Positions 45,723-56,911 of a DNA stretch of 64,000 bases are shown here, piece by piece. A model generated the notes under the pieces. That model saw only the letters and a list, made by a program, of their open reading frames with translations, was not told the DNA's origin and searched no databases. Positions within the stretch are counted from its first letter, which is position 1. Each line of letters starts with the position of its first letter. The DNA is from Earliella scabrosa (Eukaryota > Basidiomycota > Agaricomycetes > Polyporales > Polyporaceae). Where the stretch lies: contig JABYQQ010000018.1 in the NCBI GenBank assembly GCA_022605405.1, positions 372,001 to 436,000 on the forward strand, read 5' to 3'. Made by a program: the position numbers and the translations under genes.

Positions 45723-48130
45723 ATGCCTAAGGTCCTCGGCAAGGACACCACAGAACCTGCATATAAACAGGTCCAGTTTCTCGAGAGCAAGGTACGGATG
45801 CCACCGCGACGTTCGTGTTACAACGCGTTCTGACAACTATTTCGTCTGCAACAGTTGAACAAGCTGCGATGGATTAACGATAACTTGCACAAGCAAGTCT
45901 TCGACGCGGTTCAGCGGGGCCATCGGCTCGCGGCGAAACTTGGGTACAAAGACCTCGAAGAGGCCGAGTTGGCCCTAGCCACACAGCAAGGCAGTGAGCA
46001 GCAGCAAAGTCAGCTCGAGCAGCTCAGTCAGTGCCCCCAGGAGGAGCTCGCGAGTCATGTGCAAGCCCTGCAGTCAGAGCTGGTGAGCCATGTCCATCTG
46101 AGCAAGTCTACGCTAGACGCGTTGGGAGACGCGTTGGAAGAAATCGCCGCTCTGAGGGATGAGAACGAGAGGCTGAGTGAAGAGTTGGAGCGAGCGAGAG
46201 CAAGGGAAGCAGAGAAGGCTGTCAAGACGAAGGCGGAGGGCGAGGAGGACGTTGCGAAGGAATTAGCCATTGCACGCGCCGAGCTTGAAGCGCTCAAGCA
46301 GAAGCATGAAGAGCTCCGACTGGCGAAACAGAAGGCCGATGAAAAGCACGCTGAGGACTATCTCGGCTGGAAGAAGTACAAGCTATTCCAGCGACAGCAG
46401 GAGCAGCAGAAGCAGCAGAAGAGGGACCTGCGTGCGGCAAAGCGCAGAAAGCTCAACCCCCAAGGGAACGGCGATCAAGAGGACAAGAAGCGTGGAGATC
46501 GCACCCCGACGAAGAGCGACCTGAGACGAAAGTCACCGAGGAAGTCTAAGTCCCGGTCACCGCGAAAGAACCGAACGCCCTCCATGAGGGATGTCTCTCC
46601 GTGCCCCGCGGTCCTTATCTCCAAGAGCCTGAACTCCTCGTCTTCGAACTCGCCATCTTCCTCGACTGTTACTACGCCTTCTAAGTCGAAAGCCGTGGGA
46701 CCTATGGTACACAAGGTCATCAAGCGCAATTCCACCATCAAGATTCCTAAGGTGGAAGATCTCCCTGGGTCATCCGAGACGGAGCCGGACTCACAACGTA
46801 TGTTGTCAATCACGCTGTCATCTACGGTGTTTTCATGCTCATGGTTCTTCATGGATAGCCGTAGCCTTCTTGTATCCTTCGCAGAATGATGTTATGAAGG
46901 ACCCTTCTACGGTCCTTCAGAAGCGATCACGCTCACCCGCCCCAGATTCATCCGAGACAGAAGTTGAGTCGCAAGGTGCGTTCCGTGGCATGCCCTTTCA
47001 ATGTTTCTCTCCCTCTGACATGACTCGCATACACCCAGGAGCAACGTTCCTTCTGCCTTCTCAGATTGTTCCACTTACGCCCGCGCAAGCTACGGAAATT
47101 ACTCCTACACCACGACCTGCCGTCCAGCGCGGACAGCAGTTATGCACCCCGGTGTCCCTCGCTCGTCCTCAGCAAGCCAAAGGGAAAGAAAAGTGCAAAG
47201 CCGAGTCCAAGGCCATGCCTCCCCCTGCATCATCTTCTCCGCTCCGGTGTGACCCATCCCGTCCACCACCTTCGACGAACGTGACCAAAGCTCGACTACC
47301 GCCCATGACCCCAGTTTCCTGTCGTCCGAAGAAGGGCAAGGAGCGCGCGTTCGAGAACGATGAGAATACCCCCGCCGGTACCAGCGCGAGCGCCGCGATC
47401 AAGAAGACACCCCTGGACTACTCGATCTACAAAGGCCGTGGACGATATGGCGCCGAGCTCCAGTACGTTCTTCCACTCTCCGCCGTTCGTTGGGTTCAGC
47501 ACACTTAACCCGCCCCCGGGACCAGAGCGGGCAAGGAGACGATCAACGCGATGTACGAGATCAATCCGGAACACAACCAGGGCTTGGATTTTCAGTACGA
47601 CGAAGTCGTGCGCGACAAGGAGAAGCGCAAGCGCATGCACGCGGGAGACTGCGAGTGCTGTCGGGAGGTGCGTGATACTTCCCCAAAGCAACTCCTAGTC
47701 TCCTCTGTGCCTTTTCGCTCACCTGTACCATCGCGCAGTACTACAAGGCCGTTGGACCCTCGCCCCCACGCCTGAAGCCGCCGATGTGGCGCTCGCCGGA
47801 CTCCTCTCCGGCGAAGGGCAAGAAGCGCAAGCGCGACTCGTTCGAGGACGACGGGGATGAGAATGTGGCAGTCGAGCAGCACAAGCTCGCGATCTCGCGC
47901 CATCGCGCGCACTGGGCGCGCGGGGAGACCCCGCCCGGGTACTGGAACATCGGCTTCCCTGACACACAGGAGGTCGCAGAGATGAACGCGGAGGCACAGA
48001 GGATGCACGAGCGGAAGCGGGCGTTGGTGGCAGTGGAGGCTGAGTACGTGTTTGTCGCTTCTCTTGTCTTGTGTGTCAGGGCTGATGGAGGGTCCTGTGC
48101 AGGCGTGGCGGGAAGTACAGGCGGAAGTAG
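45723..48130 (+). CDS. SAE2: CtIP/Sae2/Ctp1-type DNA-end resection factor
   Basis: Seven exons: 45723-45791, 45855-46797, 46865-46975, 47039-47462, 47526-47667, 47739-48043 and 48103-48130, giving 673 residues. The C-terminal third carries the Sae2/CtIP signature: AGDCECCREYYKAVGP, PPMWRSPDSSP, then HKLAISRHRAHWARGETPPG and YWNIGFPDTQEV. These include the Cys pair and the RHR element of the family. Such proteins activate the Mre11 endonuclease in the MRN complex to start resection of double-strand breaks. The N-terminal part (about residues 30-200) is a long coiled coil rich in Glu, Leu and Gln, matching the tetramerisation region of the family. The middle is basic and disordered, with many SP/TP sites that could be Cdk targets. 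The acceptor of intron 2 was placed at 46864 because the nearer AG gives an immediate stop. Confidence 0.9.
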
Positions 48131-48262
48131 CGGGCAGGGCGATGCGGCTTCCGCCTTTTCCTCCTTTTTCACCTTTTTCTTGTGGACATGGACATGGATT
48201 TATGGATTATGCTCGATCATGATGGATATGCCGGATAGTCGTACATGTACATTATCACCTAG

Positions 48263-50697
48263 TCATCTATGTTGCGTCTCGCGAATACCGATGTTTGACT
48301 TCGCGCGCGTGCCGTCTGTCGGAATCATGCTGTATCGAATTGCGGCGCGTGGGATCGGGTTGAGCAGCCTCCCGGACGCGAGCTGGCGCAACATCCGGAG
48401 GGGGTGGTAGTGCGTCGTCAGCCTCCCAGCTAGGTGTGCTGCGGGCGGGAAGACTGAGTCACTTTATATGAGGTGCACAACAGGGCAGGCGGCTCACCGT
48501 AATGTCTGAAGATCGAAGACAACGACGCAGGCTGACTCTGTGCATACGAAGTCAGGTCAATAACGAGTTCCATTAGTAGAGAGGGCACGGAACATACCGC
48601 CAGCGTGAGGGACCCGGTGCGAGAACGTTGGATGCAGACTCCGCCTGTTCGAAGTTCAGGGTGCATACAATCGCGAGTATAGGTATGCGGGCTCACCTGG
48701 CAGACGAAGCGGGTCCTTGACACGCAACAGGAGAGCGAAGAGCGGGAAGTGATTCAACAACGCGGTTGTGGTGTCGAAGACGGCGTACAGCACAATCACC
48801 GCGAGCCGAGCCTGCCGCCCCAGTACGATGTCAGTATCTGTAATCATAATGGCGACACAGTGGAAGAGGCACCAACCGTGGCAAAGAGTGCATAGTACGT
48901 GAGCACGGTCGGGTAGAGGAACGCGAGAAGGGTGAAGAGGATGGTGCCGAGCAGGAGCTGGTCAAGGTCGTAATCCCACGAGTCGATCCGGTTCCGCAGG
49001 ACGTTGTACCGCTTCCCTGCAAGCTCGTGAGCACGTCTTCCAACGTCGACAAGCACAAGCGCATATAAAGAGGGTGAGGCACGCACCGCGGAAGAGGTTC
49101 CAGAGTGAGCCCGCGAGGCTTAGCTGATGGCTGAAGACCGTCGCGGAGACGTAGTAGCATACATAGAGGTGCGCGGTGAGCACGCTCAGCGCGTCGGAGA
49201 GCAGGGCGACGATCATCGTCATCCCACAGCAGCCCATCGCGCCGATGACCCATATCACCGCGGGAAAGTATGGCGCGGCGTGCTTCAGGAGCCCTATCAC
49301 GAGACCAGCCTCGATCAGAACGCTTCGAGAGGAGACAAGGAGGCGACGTACAGCCCCAAAGTGAGACAGCGCCGACGAGGGAGTGGCAGTAGAACTGGCT
49401 GAGCTCGGTGTTGAGCTTCAGACCTGCGGGCCAGTTGTTAAGCCAGAGCAGGGCACGCTGCATGCCGTCGATGAGGTACGTCTGGAGTCCGTAATGCAGG
49501 TGTCTGCCAAAGAAGCGTTGGTTCTCGCACAGGAAGGAGCCGAACGCGACGCCAATGATCACGTCGTTGAGGACGAGCCAGACGCAATTGTGGAACCTAG
49601 GGATTGAGTATTGAGTGAGAGAAGATGCGGGAATGAATGTGTTGACTGACTTGATGTATTTAGAGATGGACTGCACCGTGCGAGCCTTGTCGTGGTAGAC
49701 GTACGGTACTTCTCCAAAGACGTAGACGCCTTGCTCGTATCTTACATCAAACTGCTCCGCTGGGAGGAACATCGTCAGCTCCCATCCAGAGCTGGGCAGA
49801 TCATAAAGCTCGTACCTGCAGTAGAAAACATACGAGACAAGATGTAGAGGTTCTTGGCGATTATTCGCAATGTGCCCGAGGCCGGCCTTGAATCTCTCAG
49901 AATGGTAGACGAGGGTGAATGAATAGATCGGTTGATGTCTGGTGTGCTTGGCCGGGAAGGAGAGGCGACCAACCGCTCTCGCTCTACAAGGTCGGAGAGA
50001 AAATGCGCAAGGTTGACCTAGAATGATGTGAGTAAAATATTTCCTTGGAACAGAAAGGGTTCCATACCTGCGAGAGTACTTCCCCGTCAAACACCCCGCT
50101 TCGAGTGGAGGCGGTACATCTACGGGTTATGTCCGCGGCGAGGCTGTCGTTCGCGAGCTGGACGGATCGCTCAAGTTGGGAAGGGGTGGCATCTGAGTCC
50201 TGGGACGGAAGTATGTCTAGTTCGTTGAAGTTGAAGGAGTAGAACCGCATGGACGGTCGTCGATGTCGTCGATACAGGACAAACTGCAAGTTATCTTTCA
50301 AAGGCCCGAGTCAGCTCTGGGGCTCCCCAACTCTTGCATAGAGGGCGTGAATGCGCTCACCTTGTCCTGGTAGTTCTGGCACAAAAGATATTTGTGGATA
50401 TTGATCCTTGGAGGATACGTTGCAATGTCCGAGTACTACTGGATCGGAGGAGAACATGTCTCGTACTCCATGCCATTGCGGTTGGGCAATTGTAGACCGA
50501 AGTAGCACCTCTGCCTCCTACATGTAAGGGTAAGCTTATTCGAGTGGGATATGTGTCGATGCGAAGCCGCTCACCAGGCGTTGTGACCCCGGGATGATGC
50601 CTACGATACATATGAGGGGTTTGAGCCACCCATAACAAATCCCTTCGTGCGAGGAGGATGAGAGATCAACTGGCCAGAGTACCAAGATTGTGTGCAT
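48263..50697 (-). CDS. GPI1: GPI1/PIG-Q, GPI-GlcNAc transferase subunit
   Basis: About twelve exons: 50697-50575, 50517-50361, 50294-50068, 50017-[end unclear], 49815-49651, 49596-49352, 49293-49087, 49016-48877, 48811-48697, 48644-48598, 48537-48498 and 48429-48263. Gpi1 belongs to the ER complex that adds GlcNAc to phosphatidylinositol, the first step of GPI synthesis. Recognised blocks are the N-terminus MHTILVLWPVDLSS with HEGICYGWL, the core FHNCVWLVLNDVIIGVAFGS, LLWLNNWPAGLKLNTELSQF, YFPAVIWVIGAMGCCGMTMI, WDYDLDQLLLGTILFTLLAF and LLRVKDPLRLPGG, and the C-terminal HYHPLRMLRQLASG. Several membrane segments are present. The junction after exon 4 is unresolved: the frame before 49815 and after it differ, and no strong donor at normal distance fits. 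Options are GTCTAC near 49911 or a very short intron. The gene ends 132 bases from the convergent CtIP/Sae2 gene. Confidence 0.93.
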
Positions 50698-51091
50698 CGT
50701 TCACCCGCAGGAGCTCAGCGAGATGTCAATATCTTATACGATTCGATACATGGAGTGATTCGTGGGCGAATGTCCGTATTGACGTAAGTTCCTGGACACG
50801 AAAGTGGTCCAGGTCTGTGGTCCAGTAACCTCGCATCAGTTTGGGATGCGAAAGCTGACTAAACCGCGTGGCTTTGTGTTTCAGGTCGCTGGATATGGTG
50901 CCACGGCGTCCGGCAAGAACCGGCTATAGCTCGACACAGTGCATACCGTCCACGGTCCGGCGGCGGCGAGGGCCGCAACGTTGAAGTTGTTCAACAAAGT
51001 CAAAACAACACACATTCATTACATCAACCTATGTTCTTATGCGACCTCATAGTAAGTACTAGTATTAGTGTAACTGGAATGGATGTTGAGC

Positions 51092-51129
51092 GAGCGGGGA
51101 AAGGCCCCGTCAGGGCCCTTTCCGCGCTC
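51092..51129. repeat. strong hairpin, 17-bp arms
   Basis: Two 17-base arms, 51092-51108 and 51113-51129, match as inverted repeats at 15 of 17 positions around a GTCA loop. The stem is GC-rich. Confidence 0.7.
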
Positions 51130-51557
51130 GAGTCCCAAGCACTGAGGTTCATATCGGATTCCGGGTGGCCTTCCAGCAGTTTATTCAGACGCAACATCCT
51201 TTGGAGAATCGCGTGTATTCTGTTACAACGATGATAAGTGCACCTAAAGCCCTCAACCATGGCAGACCGTGTCCAGGTCCGCCCGGAGGGCCTTGTTATA
51301 GCACCGCGGTGCATCAGGAAACCGGTTCATCTCAGTGTGACCTCTGCCCAGCGCTCAACAGAGTCACAGAGATGACAGAGATCGGGCCGTTGCGTAGAGG
51401 TTCTGATCTCTCCACAGAGACACGCAGAGACAGGCGCTAAGCCTACCCAGACCCCTCGCATCTACCACGGTCTTCGCACGGGCACTCGCATACTCTTTCC
51501 GTACAGAAGCTCATCGTCGCGAGTGAAATGAGCGAAGACATGGGCCACCAAGAGCAC

Positions 51558-51585
51558 GAACGATGTCGGCACAGAGACATCGTTC
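51558..51585. repeat. 10-bp perfect hairpin
   Basis: GAACGATGTC at 51558-51567 is exactly inverted at 51576-51585 with an 8-base loop. It lies 174 bases downstream of the stop of the kinase-like gene, so it could be part of its 3' untranslated region. Confidence 0.55.
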
Positions 51586-51758
51586 TCCGGACAGAGCCGA
51601 AGAGCCGCGGAGACGCCTGTCTCTGTGCAGAGCTGACTCGGTTTCCTGATGTGGTTCGAACTGAGTGCCGCGTGTCGCTAGATGCCGGCGCTTCTCGAGC
51701 GGCCCGGCTGAGCCGGAGTCTGCTACGATGGCCACTGTGTGGAGTTACTTGTGGAAGA

Positions 51759-52669
51759 CTACAGTCCCTGGGGATGCCCCGTGTAGAAATACGGACTACG
51801 GTACGCCATCCTCTGCAGCCTGTACAGCTCTCTCCTCTTCACCTCATCCGTGTTGTCTATATCCTCCGCCAAAACCCACGCAAAGTCGATAACATTCCAC
51901 CGGTGCACACACTTGTGTTTGGGGCACAATTCAGTATTTGCGGGCGCGCGGATGATATTGGCCGGCCGAAGGTCCCCGTGGAAGATGTACGTCCAGGAGA
52001 GATCGTCCAGAATCTGGGGGATTTCTCGCCTGCGTACCGCCTCGTGGGTTAGTGGGATGCACAATAGACGCTACCGTATGAACGGGTTGCGCACTGAGTC
52101 TCCTCGTCCTGGTCATCTTCGACCGTGTACCGAGGACCTCCTCGGGCAGTCACTAATATCGACAAGAGGGGCTTGTCCACGTCGGGTTGCCAGTCAACCC
52201 ACGGCGAAAGCTCCCTAGCCCCGGCGGGACCCCGCGAATCGTCGTAGTGCGAGCCCGAGATGTCGTCGTCGGGCAAAGGATCGTCCTGCGCAGGGTCGTC
52301 GTCATACCCGAGCGAGGTAGTCTCATCCTCCTTGTTACGCCCCCGCCCCGTCCACAACTGCTCTCCGAAGGGGCGCTGCTCAGGCGTCAGCACGGCGGTG
52401 AAGAACCCATAGCAGCGGGGGACGATGACGCCTTGATGTATGCCTTCCGGGAGCTGCTCGTACGTCCACGCCTCGCGTGCGAGGGTGCGGGAGCGATTCG
52501 GCCGCGCGACTTTGACGCAGAGCTCTAGATCGCGTGGCTTATTTTTTAGAGGAGGTATGCCCTCGGTGACGACGTTCGCTGCATATACTAGGGCGGAACG
52601 CCCGCTTGAAATGAGCTCGCCAACCTCGAGTGTGAGATGCTCGCCGTCTTCGGGGGGCAGGTCAGCCAT
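51759..52669 (-). CDS. protein-kinase-like protein (agaricomycete HGDL type), 5' end probably frameshifted
   Basis: Two exons, 52669-52095 and 52029-51759, give 281 residues if translation starts at the ATG at 52669. The DGEHLTLEVGELISSGRSAL block, an ELCVKVARP segment and the catalytic loop FHGDLRPANII with WNVIDFAW match a large basidiomycete family of kinase-like proteins in which HGD replaces HRD and IDF replaces DFG. Activity and substrate are unknown. Homologues carry a further N-terminal region ending in a Trp just before this Met. Such a region is visible upstream in another frame (52670-52800: TLNGTQLESITLARNE, PPLHHDFDKN), preceded by a good acceptor (CATATACAG, near 52808) and a further in-phase exon ending in an ATG. 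So the gene is either shortened to the inner ATG or broken by a small indel near 52672. Confidence 0.7.
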
Positions 52670-53014
52670 CCAGTCTGGTCGGGTGTAGTAGAGTCGACGT
52701 TCTTGTCAAAATCGTGATGGAGAGGGGGAAACGACTCGTTTCTGGCAAGAGTGATAGATTCCAGTTGCGTGCCATTCAGAGTCACAGTCGAGAAGAGGTC
52801 AAGAGTCTGTATATGGTTGTCACTAGTCGGTTTGCGACGATCATGCCGGGAAGAAATAATCTCGACTGACCATGGCTTGGGGAGGTAACGACAGTGTGAC
52901 GGAGGATAAGTTTTGCCACCTACTAGATCCAATCGTGACGAGTGTCTGTGACTCACTGACCGTGACCGACTTACTAACTTCTGAGCACCAGAGGTCTGGA
53001 GGACTTGTGAATTA
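52670..53014 (-). pseudogene. out-of-frame 5' part of the kinase-like gene
   Basis: Two exon-like stretches, about 53014-52875 (ending SVTLSLPPQAM) and about 52806-52672, are separated by a GTCAGT...ATACAG intron and read together in one frame. This frame runs past the downstream start at 52669 in the wrong phase. At the junction the sequence GGATGGCTGACC would keep frame if a 4-base ATGG unit had been lost from a tandem copy, though a 2-base insertion further upstream would also fit. No in-frame ATG was found before the one at the exon border. Confidence 0.4.
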
Positions 53015-53278
53015 CTGTCATAGGACAGAGGAACCCCAAAAGATAGCAGAAAGGCGCACTTCACATTCATTAGTCGGTGGACAGCATCAAGTTAGTGACC
53101 TCAAGCTCGGAAGTCTGGGCATCCGCTCGAAAAAGAGAGAAAGCAAAGCGCAAGCTCACCTATCTACTAGTACTAGAGCTACAGCGCAACTTCGTTACCA
53201 ACCTGCGAAAGATCCGGGCAGCCTTCCATCCGATAGAGTACAATACAGGAATACACAAAATCGGATCCCTACCACAGT

Positions 53279-54801
53279 CTACAGGGCAGCCTTCTCCTTC
53301 CGCGCCTCCTCCTCGGTCACGAGCCGCCCCTGCAGCCTCTCCGCAACCTCCTCCGCAATCTCGCGCACCTTCTCCACGTCCCGTCCGATCAGCGACACGT
53401 ACACGCCCTTGGACAGCAGCGGGTACGATCCGACGCGCACCCCCGCTTCCTTGGTGCGCGCCTGCAGCTCCGTGAGATACGGGGCGATCGAGGATTCCGG
53501 TATTCTGTGGACGGAGGGGTGGCAGGATCAGTATCGTGAGGCGACGGATGCAAGACCAGGAGGAGCGGGTGGGACACGTACTGCGTGAAGACTTGCTGGC
53601 GGAACGGCCGCTCGCTCGGCGGGGGCAGGGGCAGGTATGGCAGGAGCCCGTTAAGCATTTGCTGGAAGAGCTTCGGGATGCCCGGGAACACGCACAGCTT
53701 GCCCTCTAGCCGCACCACGGGCTAACATTGGTATGAGGCGATCAGTGAGCATCTCTCTATGCGTAGATGACGCATCTGCATCGACTCACCACCCATACGT
53801 CAGATGCGATGTACAAGACCTCCGCGCGCGCAGGGAAGAGCGCCATGCGCTCGCGCGCGGCGCGCTGCTCTGCGGTCTGGTTCGCCATATCGGAGCGGTA
53901 CTTGATGAGCTCGTTTATCCGGCGCAGCGTCTCGGTGTGGTGCTCGAGCGGCTGGTCGAACGCCTTTGCGAGGGACGCGTATGTTATGTCTTGAGGCCAA
54001 CAACGCTGTGTGCTAAGCGAATGCGCGCACGAGGAGAGAGGGAGTGGGTACGTACCATCATGGGTGGGTCCTATTCCGCCTGTCGTGATCACAAAGTCAT
54101 AGTTCTTGACGAGCCGACGCGCAGCTTCGACACTGAGCATGCACGTCAGAATTCGCTGCACGCATGCATGTATGCACATAATGTGTACGCACATGTCGTC
54201 CTCTTCGTCGGGGACGACCTCTATCCGTTTCCTGAACACGCCCACAAAACGTCACATGGGGGAATGACAGCAGGAGCAGACGAACACTCACAATTCGATC
54301 CCGTTCTCGAAGCATAACCGCGCAAAGTAGTTTGAATTCCGGTCGAGCGTCTTGCCATTCAATATCTCGTCCCTGCGACGCGACACACATCGATGAGCGG
54401 CCCAAATTCCAGTAGAAATCCTCGAGGACTAGACGAGGCTGGGGCTTGATAGCGATTCTTCTGCAATGCCCCGGTCCATGCGTGTGAGACCGTGGAACGT
54501 CCGCCCATCCGCTCTTCCGCGACTGCCCCAGCGCTCCTCCAAGTCTATCCCCACTCGTGCGCGGAACGAATCCTACCCCCACACGAGCTCCAAATTGCAG
54601 AGACGCAAAGAAGACTCACCCAATGACGAGCGCTGCCGCGGTCTTGATATACCGTCCCTCTCCGAGCGGGTTCGGGGGCACAGGCGACACGGGGAAGTTG
54701 AGCTGGGGCAGCTCCTGGCCTACTGGCTTCGCGGCGGGGGTGTCCGTGTTCTTATCGGGCGCGGAGGGGTCGGCAGACACGTTCTTCGCAGCAGTGGACA
54801 T
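53279..54801 (-). CDS. MoCF-biosynthesis (MoaB/Mog/CinA-N) domain protein
   Basis: Seven exons: 54801-54620, 54372-54292, 54231-54193 (39 nt), 54132-54056, 53989-53790, 53721-53582 and 53504-53279, giving 314 residues. The domain starts at ALVIGDEILNGKTLDRNSNY and includes [33 protein letters not shown] and TYASLAKAF. The GGIGPTHDD motif is the pterin/nucleotide-binding signature of the molybdopterin-binding fold, also used by FAD synthetase and CinA N-domains. The C-terminal part (LYIASDVWVPVVRLEGKLCV, FPGIPKLFQ, RPFRQQVFTQ) fits fungal stand-alone members. Molybdenum-cofactor or FAD metabolism is suggested by family only. The frame stays open upstream to an ATG at 55020, which would add 73 residues resembling a mitochondrial presequence. 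Confidence 0.88.
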
Positions 54802-55416
54802 CGTGTATCTTGAGTGGGTGCGCTGGAAGCTGGGCTTCGGAGGTGTACGTGCGAGAATGAGAGGTGGGTCTGAAGAGCGGAGGTGATGGTGGTAGAAGGA
54901 GCGAGATGCGGTGGCCCGCGCGTTGGCCCGTACTAATAGTCCTTGATTACGAGGGCTTCTGGCGATCGGCAGGGCGCGAGGAAGAGAGACGGGCGGACGG
55001 GCGAGGGCACGATGATGCATGCGCAGGTGTGTAAGCAAGGAGGATGACGGATGTCCGATGCGCACTGGGCTTTGTCACCGTCTGCACATTCCCATGGAGC
55101 AAGACAGGCCGAGGAAATTTGAGGCGACAGCACAAGTCCTTGCAATTGGGCGGAGCTTTCGAGTACGCCCTCGTCAAGGTGATGCTGGTCACTCAAGCCC
55201 AGATGACGTCGATGGTAGGGATCCCACCTAGCGCCGGTCCGGGGTTGTGTAGCTTACACCTGTACTGCGTAATTGCTTACTGTAGTCAATCACAAGGTAG
55301 ACGTGTTTGCGACCACTGCTGGCGGACTTGCTTGGCAAGTTGCAAGAGCGCGACAACAAAAAACCATAGATCCAGGACAGTTGCAAGCAACAAAACAGTG
55401 GGAGGGGTTCCAGTAT
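54802..55416. other. upstream region of the MoCF gene
   Basis: Contains the possible N-terminal extension of the MoCF protein (54802-55020, minus strand). Between 55020 and the tRNA no gene was found. Confidence 0.45.
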
Positions 55417-55486
55417 GCATTAAGGGGGAATCGAACCCCCGGCGGGTCGATGGCAACGACCCAGGTTACCACTACCCCATTAATGC
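55417..55486 (-). tRNA. tG(GCC): tRNA-Gly, anticodon GCC (second copy)
   Basis: All 70 bases are identical to the tRNA at 5478-5547, including the anticodon GCC and the full cloverleaf; flanking sequences are unrelated. A run of T on the minus strand (AAAAAA on the plus strand near 55358) about 55 bases downstream could end transcription by RNA polymerase III. Confidence 0.95.
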
Positions 55487-55822
55487 TTTACATAACGGGG
55501 AGGGTCACATTTGTATCGGTAGCCAGAGCTGCTCCGATCGGGAGGCAACTCAAGGGTGTCGCAAAGGGAGGTGTCCTGCTACTCATGTGTAGAGGGAGGA
55601 ATGAAGATTTCCGAGCTTAACGCTCACGCTCAACTCGAGTCTGCATTCCGCGGTTCATCGCCGACAGACGAGACACGATGATGGATCGGGGGTATTAACA
55701 ACGCCTACGAGACCATGGTCCATAACGAGTCCTGCCCTCTCCATGACAGAGAGGACCAACACGGAGAGCACACCACACACACATGCACACCTATGCCCCT
55801 CTGCCCATCACACTCATTCGCA
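55487..55822. other. intergenic, no gene seen
   Basis: Upstream flank of the tRNA and 3' flank of the following minus-strand gene. A short CACACA run lies near 55770-55785. Confidence 0.45.
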
Positions 55823-56911
55823 TCACATCAACAGTCCGAAAGCAAAGGCAGCGAGAGAGGAGAAGACAAGCGGCATAACGGCCGCCCCTACACCCGCCTG
55901 AGCACCGTTGTCCTGGTTCGCACCTGCGGGCGCACCCGCGTCCGTCGAGGAGGTCGGAGCAGGGGGCGCGGTAGTCGCGCCCCCGCTCCCAGGAGCGATC
56001 GTCAGCGTGGTGGTGGGCTCTGCATCCGCGCCCCCAGTCGAGCTCGTGACGAGCCGCGAGGAGCTGGAGCTCGAGGACGACGAGCTGCTCGACTCGGCGC
56101 TCGAGCTGGACGTGCTGGAGCTCGCACTCGCGCTTGGGGAGGAGGACGAGGAGGGCGCAGGAGAGCTGGTCGGTGTGTTGGTTGTGGTGGGCGGCGCAGA
56201 GGTAGAGGTGCTCTGGGGGGCGGTCAAGGTGGAGGGCACAGGGATCTCGGCGGTGTCGCTGGGGACGGGAGAGTCAAAGGAGCCGGTCATGGAGTCGAGC
56301 CTGAACATGGTGGAGAATTGGAAGTACGTCGCGCCATCGACTGCCTGGACGGACGTGAAGTTGATGTAGCTGGACGTATGCGTTATTGAGCCGTGCTCTG
56401 CGTGCGCGTGGAAGCCGTAGGGTACTCACTATTCTCCCGAGTTGGGTCCGGCAGCCGGATCGGGCTAAAGGGACAGAGGTGCATTGGCACGAAGAACCAA
56501 GGAGTATAGAGTGTGAGGGGACGTACCGTGAAGGTCAGAGCATGCTGCGCGGAGACGTCCACCGGGTTGATGCGTTGGATCAACCTCTGCCATCCATGTA
56601 GTGTTCAATCCTCCCGCCCTAACTCCGCGAAAACGAACCACGACGCACCCGATCGCCATTGTACAACGCAACGTGGCAAGCCCTAATGTTGGTGAGGAGA
56701 GGCTGGACTCCATCATCGAGCCATTCTACAGAACAGGGTTGTCCACCACTGCAGGTCGCGCCTGACTGGGGTTGGATGATCTGCGCGACCGATCGTTTGC
56801 GTCAGTCCGTGAAGATTTGCGAGGCAGGTTCAGACTCACGTAAACGGTAGCCCGCACCACGAGAGCAAAGATGCTTTGCAAAAGCAGGACAGACAGAATC
56901 CTATGGTTCAT
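55823..56911 (-). CDS. Kre9/KNH-like GPI-anchored wall protein 2
   Basis: Five exons: 56911-56840, 56780-56649, 56586-56527, 56464-56430 and 56369-55823, giving 281 residues. A signal peptide (about residues 1-21) is followed by PQSGATCSGGQPCSVEWLDD, IRACHVALYNG, RINPVDVSAQHALTFT, PDPAAGPNSGEYY and YFQFSTMFRLDSMTGSF, the pattern of the larger Kre9/KNH-like family in which a conserved Cys pair sits in CSGGQPC. The C-terminal 150 residues are a Ser/Thr/Pro stalk with a run of about 25 Ser, ending in a hydrophobic GPI-type tail. The stalk would be heavily O-mannosylated and span the wall. The Cys residues and the longer stalk distinguish it from the gene at 39449-40711. A role in wall organisation is inferred from the family. 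Confidence 0.9.

Larger units (their letters stand above)
50698..51758. other. intergenic with hairpins
   Basis: GPI1 promoter on the left and 3' flank of the kinase-like gene on the right. No gene was found. Two inverted repeats are listed separately, and the 12-mer CAGAGACAGGCG at 51425-51436 recurs inverted at 51615-51626. Confidence 0.45.

Noticed and set aside
51000..51760. Transposon with terminal inverted repeats
   Set aside because: The inverted repeats are short and internal, no target-site duplication or transposase remnant is visible.
55908..56369. 153-codon acidic plus-strand open frame
   Set aside because: Antisense of the poly-Ser stalk of the second Kre9/KNH-like gene.
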